Source of the DNA: CAZRAL01 sp964598005
GTDB taxonomy: Bacteria; Pseudomonadota; Gammaproteobacteria; Burkholderiales; Usitatibacteraceae
NCBI GenBank assembly: GCA_964598005.1
Contig: CAZRAL010000016.1
Location: 1 to 48,004, forward strand
Length of the DNA: 48,004 nt
Reading direction: 5' to 3'
Both the position numbers and the translations under genes were made by a program. The first letter of the stretch is position 1. Each line of letters begins with the position of its first letter. Shown piece by piece: positions 42,424 through 48,004 of the stretch. The notes under the pieces are model-generated. The model did no database searches. It was not told the origin of the DNA and saw only the letters and a list, made by a program, of their open reading frames with translations.

Positions 42424-43485
42424 TCAGATCGTTGCAACTGGAAACGCAACCACATGATCGATTTCCAGTTTAATGCCGATCTTTTGGCCGATTTCATGAT
42501 TGTGGTGCGACGGCACCAGGGATAATACCGTGGCCCCGCTGGGGAGCTTCAGCGTATAAAGAATGTCCGCGCCGCGAAATGCCTTGTGTACAACTTCCGC
42601 CTGAGCAGGGCTGGCATCATCGTGCAAAATATCATCGGGCCGTACCAGCACATCCGCGCGTGCGCCGATTGCCAGTTCGCCCTGGGGCAGATTGGTGGTG
42701 CGCATCTCGCCCAGTTCGGTTTCGATACGGCCCGGTGCAGTGGCACGGCCGGGCAGCAGTACGCCTTGGCCAACAAAGTCAGCGACAAAACGCGAGGCAG
42801 GACGGTGGTAAAGATTGTAAGCGCTATCCCATTGTTCGATTTTCCCCTGATACATGACACCGATCTGGTCGGCGATGGAAAACGCTTCGTGCTGATCGTG
42901 AGTCACCAGCAGCGCGGGCGTATGCAGTTCCTTCAGAACGGCGCGAATTTCCAGGCCAAGCGCCACGCGTAATTCCACATCGAGATTGGAGAATGGCTCG
43001 TCAAGCAAAAGCAGATTGGGGCGCGGCGCCAGCGCGCGTGCCAGGGCCACGCGCTGGCGTTGGCCACCGGACAATTCATGTGGATATTTTGCAGCTTCTG
43101 CGGAAAGCCGCACCAGTTCAAGCAAGGTTTCGGCCCGTTTTTTAGCTTCGTTTCGTGTGGTGTGGCGAATGCCGAAGGTCACATTTTGCATTACGGTCAA
43201 ATGCGGAAACAACGCGTAGTCCTGAAATACCATGCCGATTCCACGTTGCTCGGGCGGCAGCGCGCGCGTTTTGTTGTAGACCGTGCGGCCATTCAGGCTG
43301 ATGGTGCCCTGTTGAGGATTTTCGAAACCCGCTATACAACGCAGTACAGTAGTCTTGCCGCAGCCGCTTGGCCCTAGCAGGCAGGCAATTTCGTCACTTT
43401 TAATCGAAAAAGAGAGATGGTCGCATATCGGTTTTCCATCTGCATATGCAAAACGGAGTTTTTCGATATCGAGGATGGATGTCAT
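42424..43485 (-). CDS. FbpC-type ABC transporter ATP-binding protein (orphan)
   Basis: A 353-residue ATPase with Walker A GPSGCGKTT, the LSGGQRQRVALARAL signature, Walker B LLLLDEPFSNLD, LLVTHDQHEAF and a C-terminal TOBE domain of about 120 residues. The organisation is that of ferric-ion (FbpC), spermidine (PotA) or sulfate importers. ATG 43485 is preferred to TTG 43500. No periplasmic binding protein or matching permease is adjacent; the divergent neighbour is a FecCD-type permease, a different transporter class. Its partners must be elsewhere. Confidence 0.9.
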   Translation of the reverse strand: MTSILDIEKLRFAYADGKPICDHLSFSIKSDEIACLLGPSGCGKTTVLRCIAGFENPQQGTISLNGRTVYNKTRALPPEQRGIGMVFQDYALFPHLTVMQNVTFGIRHTTRNEAKKRAETLLELVRLSAEAAKYPHELSGGQRQRVALARALAPRPNLLLLDEPFSNLDVELRVALGLEIRAVLKELHTPALLVTHDQHEAFSIADQIGVMYQGKIEQWDSAYNLYHRPASRFVADFVGQGVLLPGRATAPGRIETELGEMRTTNLPQGELAIGARADVLVRPDDILHDDASPAQAEVVHKAFRGADILYTLKLPSGATVLSLVPSHHNHEIGQKIGIKLEIDHVVAFPVATI

Positions 43486-43648
43486 GCTTGGAAGGTTCAA
43501 TAGGAGTGAGCAGTTTGTTGAAATTCTGCGGTACTTGACGATGCAGCGTCGAAGTGGCGATTTTACACCTGCATGGCATTTCTTGAGCCTGGACTATTCC
43601 TGTCAAAATGCAGCTGGTGGAAGATTTAATTAGCACTTCCTTAACGAT

Positions 43649-44764
43649 ATGAATGTCACTTCTGTTTCCTCGATTTTCAGCAAAATGCCTTTTTTGTGGA
43701 AGAGCCAGGTACCGGGCCGCATCAACCCGGCATTTACCCTATTCGCATTATCCGTCACGCTGGTCGGCGTGATTATTCTGGCGGTCGGCAAGGGCGCGTT
43801 TCCGCTTCATCCGGCCGAAGTGGTAACCATCCTGCTGGGTCATGTGGGCATCACTCTCGATGTGCCGGTTTCTTCACAGCAGGAAGCGGTATTAATGACC
43901 ATTCGCCTGCCGCGCGTATTGCTCGGGCTGCTTGCTGGCGCCAGTTTGGCAGTGTCCGGTGCCAGCCTGCAGGCGCTGTTCCGCAATCCGCTGGCGGACC
44001 CGGGATTGATCGGTGTTTCTGGCGGGGCGGCGTTGGCAGTCGCGTCGCTCATCGTACTGGGGGCCACGACATTCCAGGGGCTGACGCAGTTGCTGGGTGT
44101 TTACACTCTGCCGGTCGGCGGATTTGCCGGAGGCATGCTGACCACCTTCATTATCTATGCCATGGCGCGTCAGGAAGGTCGCACCTCACTGATCGGCATG
44201 TTGTTGATGGGCATTGCGGTAAATGCACTAGCCTTCGCAGGCATTGGTTTGTTCAGTTTTTTTGCCAATGACGAACAACTGCGCAACATCACCTTCTGGA
44301 GTTTCGGCAGTCTGGGCAGTGCCAACTGGCGGATTGTCTCGGCAATCGGTGCACCGCTGATTGTTGTTTTTGTATTGCTGAGCCGCCTGGGCCCAGGACT
44401 GAATGCCCTGCTGCTGGGTGAAAGCGAAGCCACCCATCTTGGGTATAACGTGCAAACGCTGAAACGCACCATCATTGTCCTGACGGCGCTATGCACGGGA
44501 TTTATCGTGGCAACGTGCGGCATTATCGGCTTTGTGGCCCTGATTGCGCCCCACATCATTCGCATCGTCTGCGGGCCGGATAACCGGGTTGTGATTCCCG
44601 GTGCGGCCTTATTGGGTGCAATTCTCATGATTCTCGCCGATCTCATCGCGCGTATCGCGGTTACGCCGGCCGAGTTACCCATTGGTATCGTGACAGCCTT
44701 GGTGGGAGCGCCGTTTTTTATGGTCTTGCTGTTTAAACAGCGGCGTACTTTTTTCGGCGAATAA
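43649..44764 (+). CDS. FecCD-type ABC permease for iron-siderophore, heme or B12
   Basis: A 371-residue BtuC/FecCD permease with about ten hydrophobic segments. IRLPRVLLGLLAGASLAVSGASLQALFRNPLADPGLIGVSGGAAL in pieces (IRLPRVL, GASLQ, RNPLADP, GVSGGAA) and the C-terminal GIIGFVALIAPHIIR and ELPIGIVTALVGAPFFMVLL are diagnostic. It has an N-terminal extension of about 25 residues before the first helix. A matching ATPase follows 48 bp downstream. Confidence 0.92.
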   Translation: MNVTSVSSIFSKMPFLWKSQVPGRINPAFTLFALSVTLVGVIILAVGKGAFPLHPAEVVTILLGHVGITLDVPVSSQQEAVLMTIRLPRVLLGLLAGASLAVSGASLQALFRNPLADPGLIGVSGGAALAVASLIVLGATTFQGLTQLLGVYTLPVGGFAGGMLTTFIIYAMARQEGRTSLIGMLLMGIAVNALAFAGIGLFSFFANDEQLRNITFWSFGSLGSANWRIVSAIGAPLIVVFVLLSRLGPGLNALLLGESEATHLGYNVQTLKRTIIVLTALCTGFIVATCGIIGFVALIAPHIIRIVCGPDNRVVIPGAALLGAILMILADLIARIAVTPAELPIGIVTALVGAPFFMVLLFKQRRTFFGE

Positions 44765-44812
44765 GTCGATGTTTACTTTCTTTTCCGGTGTGGCGATAGA
44801 AGGGGGCGAATA

Positions 44813-45595
44813 GTGCTTGCCGCACATCGCCTTGTCGTTACCCGCGGTTCGCGCCGGCTGCTCGACGAGGTTTCACTCGACTTGAAACCGGGCGAATTTC
44901 TGGCGTTGATGGGTGAAAACGGCGCGGGTAAATCTACCCTGTTGAAAACATGGGCGGGCGATATCCAGCCCGATGCGGGAGAAGTGATACTGGCCGGCAA
45001 ACCGCTTGCCCACTGGCGGCCGCTTGAGCGGGCACGGTTGCGCGCGGTATTGCCGCAGGAATCAGGGGCCAGTTTCATGTTTACAGCCGGTGAAATGGTG
45101 CTCATGGGACGTGCGCCGCACTGTAACGGTTACCCGGATAGCAATGATTGCCATATTGCCACGCTGGCCCTGAAACGTATGGATGCACTGCACCTGGAGC
45201 ACCGTTTCTTCCCCACCCTTTCCGGTGGAGAACGGGTCCGCGTATTGCTGGCGCGCGCCTGGGCCCAATTATGGGAGCCGTGGGAAGGCCATCCCCGTTA
45301 TCTGTTACTGGATGAACCCATCGCTGCGCTGGACATTGTGCATCAGCATAGGGCGCTGCAAGCGGCGTGCGAATTTGCAAAGCAACAGAATGCGGCAGTG
45401 GTGGCGGTATTGCACGACATCAATCTCGCTGCCCAATATGCAAGCCAGGTGGCGCTGATGAAAAAAGGCCGGCTGCTGGCGTGCGGGTCGCCCGAACAGG
45501 TATTGACGCCGCCGGGCATTGCCAAATGTTTCGGCATGCCGATGCTGTGTCTGCGCCATCCGGCCACGGGCCAGCCGGTATTTACGCCTGAATAG
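44813..45595 (+). CDS. hmuV: Heme/iron ABC transporter ATP-binding protein (HmuV-like)
   Basis: A 260-residue ATPase with Walker A GENGAGKST, LKTWAGDIQPDAGEV, the signature LSGGERVRVLLARAW and Walker B YLLLDEPIAALD followed by HQHRALQ. The RHRAVLPQ-like QESGASFMFTAGEMVLMGRAPH and the sequence order match HmuV heme importers. GTG start with AGGGG seven bases upstream. It pairs with the FecCD permease. The usual periplasmic heme-binding protein and TonB receptor are not in the window. Confidence 0.88.
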   Translation: MLAAHRLVVTRGSRRLLDEVSLDLKPGEFLALMGENGAGKSTLLKTWAGDIQPDAGEVILAGKPLAHWRPLERARLRAVLPQESGASFMFTAGEMVLMGRAPHCNGYPDSNDCHIATLALKRMDALHLEHRFFPTLSGGERVRVLLARAWAQLWEPWEGHPRYLLLDEPIAALDIVHQHRALQAACEFAKQQNAAVVAVLHDINLAAQYASQVALMKKGRLLACGSPEQVLTPPGIAKCFGMPMLCLRHPATGQPVFTPE

Positions 45596-45766
45596 CGCTT
45601 CGCTTTTTTCCTTTCCTTTCATTTGCAGCACTGATCATTACAGGGCTCATTTCTTGAATTTGGCATCGGCTTGCCATTTTATCGGTGACTTGTAACAATT
45701 GGCTAAGCCGCTGGATTCCCGCCGCTTTCGCAGGAATGACGGCGGCGTAACAACAAAGTGAAGCTA

Positions 45767-46291
45767 ATGGAAGCACCATATTTTTACGTACGCCGTGAGG
45801 CACTGATCGCACAAATCGCAAACGCTTTTGCCTCGGTAACGCGCGATGAGGGAGCGACGCTGCACGAGGCCATGGCAATCGACGACCGCAAAACGCCGCA
45901 AGAGCAGCGTGCGGCACGCCGCTTCGATCGCGACGAGCGCTGGCAGGATGTGCCCGATACCGTTATTGCAGCCAGCGGCGCTGCGCTGAATTTTCTGGAT
46001 GCAAAAGGCTTTCGTTATTACCTCCCCGCTTTCATGATTTACGAACTGAAAAATTGGGAGAACAGCGCGCTCTTCACTTCTTCCAGCTGTCGTTTGCTGA
46101 ACGATCACCCGCATTCGCTGCGAAAATCGGAGCCCGCCGTCATCGCCGCGCGCTTCGGATTCGATGGCGCGCAATGCCGTGCTGTAGCGGCATTTCTGCG
46201 CCTTGAAATCGACTCCTGTGAGATATTGGCGAGCAAGGTCGTTGTCGAGGCGGTGAAAAAGTGGGAAACCTATTGCGAATCGAATCCATAA
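45767..46291 (+). CDS. Conserved hypothetical protein (DUF6714-like)
   Basis: A 174-residue soluble protein rich in aromatic and charged residues, with FLDAKGFRYYLPAFMIYELKN in its middle and a helical C-terminus (FLRLEIDSCEIL, then VVVEAVKKWETYC). The pattern FRYYLPAFM resembles a family of small uncharacterised proteins often given as DUF6714; I am not certain of that name. GTG 45758 is an alternative start. The preceding 170 bp carries a dispersed CTGGATTCCCGCC/GGAATGACGGCG-type palindrome near 45710-45746. Confidence 0.7.
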   Translation: MEAPYFYVRREALIAQIANAFASVTRDEGATLHEAMAIDDRKTPQEQRAARRFDRDERWQDVPDTVIAASGAALNFLDAKGFRYYLPAFMIYELKNWENSALFTSSSCRLLNDHPHSLRKSEPAVIAARFGFDGAQCRAVAAFLRLEIDSCEILASKVVVEAVKKWETYCESNP

Positions 46292-46340
46292 TGGTGCTGC
46301 GGGACTGGCAAGCCAGAGAGAGATGAGAGAAATTATTAAA

Positions 46341-47192
46341 ATGAAACTGATCAAAAAAATTATTCCCCTGGCCTGCTTCGCCGTGGGCATGGCGTGTAGC
46401 GCAGAGCCACCGCTTGCCGATGGCTTTTACGAACAAACCGAAAAGCCATCAGCACGAAAAATCATGAGTCAGGATAACGTGCTGCTGCATCTCGGCGAAA
46501 AATACCAGCCCACCATTCAGGAGGCTTATATTTTCGCGCAGGACAACGCCAATACCTACTTTGGCGTGGCGCTGACCGTGCCTTACGATGCGCAACTGGA
46601 TACCGTGCGGAAAACGCTGGTGGTCAATGGCGTGGCGTATCGTTCGGCGGGCGGCGGCTCATCGCAACAGCAAACGTCTTCGCTTGACTTCATGGTGCAG
46701 GGTCAGACGCGTGCCATGGAGGTTGCCCAATACCTTGCCATCAAGCCGCGCCTGCGCCACCATCCTGGCCATCAACTGGCGGTGACATTCACGCCGGTCA
46801 AAAACGAATTTGTTTCCGGCGAAGAAGTGAAGGCCGTGTTATCGATCAAAAATGTCGGCACGACTCCTGTGGCATTCATGAAAGGTGGAAAAAACCGTGG
46901 CAAGCGCGACAATCAGTATGCGTTTTCCGCACGGCATGAAATGAAATCAGTGGCCGACATCGGCGATGGCGTCCACTTCGGTGGACTGGCGCAACGCCGC
47001 GTCATCAAGCCGGGTGAAACGTTTGAAGATACCGTCTCGCTTTCCAAATGGTTCGCGTTTGACAAGCCCGGCATCTATGAATTGCTGGGCAGCTATTCGA
47101 TGGACTTTTCCGATGCGCAGGATGAAAAGTGGTGGACGATCTGGCAGGACTACGCTACGGCAGAGTTTGTGGTGCGAGTTAAAAAGCCGTAA
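46341..47192 (+). CDS. Hypothetical secreted protein
   Basis: A 283-residue protein with a signal peptide (IIPLACFAVGMACSAEPP; likely lipoprotein or type I signal, as ACS could be a lipobox). The mature part has beta-rich segments such as VTFTPVKNEFVSGEEVKAVLSIKNVGTTP in parts, an Ig-like intermediate pattern. ATG 46323 would add six residues. I do not recognise the family. It follows the DUF6714-like gene by 49 bp and could be envelope-located. Confidence 0.7.
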   Translation: MKLIKKIIPLACFAVGMACSAEPPLADGFYEQTEKPSARKIMSQDNVLLHLGEKYQPTIQEAYIFAQDNANTYFGVALTVPYDAQLDTVRKTLVVNGVAYRSAGGGSSQQQTSSLDFMVQGQTRAMEVAQYLAIKPRLRHHPGHQLAVTFTPVKNEFVSGEEVKAVLSIKNVGTTPVAFMKGGKNRGKRDNQYAFSARHEMKSVADIGDGVHFGGLAQRRVIKPGETFEDTVSLSKWFAFDKPGIYELLGSYSMDFSDAQDEKWWTIWQDYATAEFVVRVKKP

Positions 47193-47248
47193 AGCGGGGA
47201 GTACAAGGATATGGCTTTTGTTCGGCAAAGACATTTAAAATTGATACA

Positions 47249-47905
47249 TCAATGTTCACCAACTTCATTGTAATAAGAGGGGAATGTTATTTCACTCTCG
47301 TCAAGTAAAGGATTTAATAATTGCTCAGGAATAAGAGCATTTTCTTTTTCTCGCGCGGCTTTAAATTTATTGAGAAATTCCAATACATTTAGTTGCCTAC
47401 TCTCTACATGCACAACTAAAGAATCTAAACCATCTGCAGTAAGGGAAATAACATTTGATAAAGGTAAAGGGGAATTAGGATATTTAGCCTGTATTTCCGC
47501 TATTCTTTTTTTGCCCGTAAGGTTATAAATATCAGTCCCTGAACCCATATAGTGCTGATGAGGCATGACAATTATTAGAAAAAAATTCTTATTTTTATTG
47601 AGAGAAAATTTTTCTAATTTCCCTTGGCATATGTGGCTTACAGTAGATAGCCCCTGCTTAATGGCATGAATTTGAGTTTTTTTTAAGTCATCCCCAATAA
47701 AATCACCATACTGATTTTTTTCATTTACGTCTCTTACCTTTGATTCGACCATAACCGTACCATCATCAAATGGCAGTATAAAATCAACAACACTAGCGTT
47801 TTCACCTAATTCAGATTTGAGTTCTTTTTCAGTAATTATCTTGTTGGTGAAGCATTTTATTGCAGGCAAAACATATTGCTTCTCAAATATATATCCCCAC
47901 TCCAA
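47249..47905 (-). CDS. AT-rich hypothetical protein with PD-(D/E)xK nuclease-like core
   Basis: A 218-residue product encoded in clearly AT-rich sequence unlike the core genes. Near residue 40, VVDFILPFDDGTVMVESKV gives D-x(n)-E-x-K, the spacing of PD-(D/E)xK nucleases. A later NFFLIIVMPHQHY and a helical C-terminus follow. TTG 47905 is the only nearby start; the frame stays open upstream to an in-frame stop near 47965, so the true N-terminus is unclear or has been lost. The gene may be a solitary restriction-type nuclease brought in by transfer. No partner methylase is visible. Confidence 0.55.
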   Translation of the reverse strand: MEWGYIFEKQYVLPAIKCFTNKIITEKELKSELGENASVVDFILPFDDGTVMVESKVRDVNEKNQYGDFIGDDLKKTQIHAIKQGLSTVSHICQGKLEKFSLNKNKNFFLIIVMPHQHYMGSGTDIYNLTGKKRIAEIQAKYPNSPLPLSNVISLTADGLDSLVVHVESRQLNVLEFLNKFKAAREKENALIPEQLLNPLLDESEITFPSYYNEVGEH

Positions 47906-48004
47906 GTTTAGTTTTTCGTCTTTTTCTTTTCTCAGTGCGATAGTGATGGGTGGACGGGCTCAGAAATTCGGACACGATAAATTGGTGGGTTGAAGGATAA
48001 ATCA
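47906..48004. other. Window edge upstream of the nuclease-like gene
   Basis: The last 99 bases contain no identifiable gene. Around 47940 the base composition changes from AT-rich to more GC-rich. The stretch could be the end of another element, but too little is present to say. Confidence 0.25.

Overview
The window looks like a chromosomal segment of a betaproteobacterium, probably in or near the Nitrosomonadales (Gallionella/Sideroxydans/Sulfuricella-like). This is inferred from recognisable protein families and from gene order: rph-rdgB-hemW beside a PP2C/Ser-Thr kinase pair, yicC-gmk-rpoZ-spoT, yajC-secD-secF, and recG-ubiC-ubiA. No database search was possible. Most of the sequence is GC-rich core genome. 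Accessory patches with different base use lie at about 4.9-5.9 kb, 12.4-14.9 kb, 20-22.5 kb and 47.2-48 kb.

Layout. 0-4.9 kb: small lipoprotein, acyl-CoA dehydrogenase, YdjM-type membrane hydrolase, a small membrane protein and an ABC-2 exporter pair. 4.9-7.5 kb: an inverted-repeat element, tRNA-Ser(GGA), a BrnT-type toxin-antitoxin pair lying between two perfect 48-bp copies of the 3' end of the next gene, and that gene itself, a cytoplasmic gamma-glutamyltransferase-like protein. 7.6-12.4 kb: an NAD-dependent formate dehydrogenase of two genes, one a NuoE-NuoF fusion and one a molybdenum catalytic subunit. 12.4-14.5 kb: repeats and a secreted animal-type alpha-amylase. 15-19.9 kb: ridA, recG, ubiC, ubiA and a GNAT acetyltransferase. 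20-22.5 kb: a broken class-V aminotransferase fragment and a hipBA toxin-antitoxin operon with palindromic operators. The C-termini of both hip proteins are encoded by dispersed repeat elements. 22.7-28.9 kb: yajC-secD-secF, a DedA protein, DUF2069, wrbA and yihY. 28.9-31 kb: a large PilZ-like protein of unknown role and a TlpA-type thioredoxin. 31-41.4 kb: hemW, rdgB, rph, PP2C phosphatase, Ser/Thr kinase, yicC, gmk, rpoZ, spoT and an rhlE-type RNA helicase. 41.7-47.2 kb: glutathione transferase, an orphan FbpC-type ATPase, a FecCD/HmuV-type iron or heme importer, and two hypothetical proteins. 47.2 kb to the end: an AT-rich gene with a PD-(D/E)xK nuclease-like core.

Functional links. FDH feeds formate electrons to NAD. 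YajC, SecD and SecF assist Sec translocation. UbiC and UbiA carry out the first two steps of ubiquinone synthesis. Gmk, RpoZ and SpoT link guanine nucleotides, RNA polymerase and (p)ppGpp. RdgB and RNase PH act in nucleotide and RNA quality control.

The most unusual content is the repeat architecture. At least four dispersed palindromic or inverted-repeat families occur here. Several copies supply stop codons and C-terminal residues to neighbouring genes (hipB, hipA, DUF2069). The brnTA pair sits inside a 48-bp direct-repeat pocket. Both toxin-antitoxin operons and the FDH operon have -10-like boxes so close to their start codons that leaderless transcripts are possible. I saw no CRISPR array, rRNA, phage genes or complete insertion sequence.
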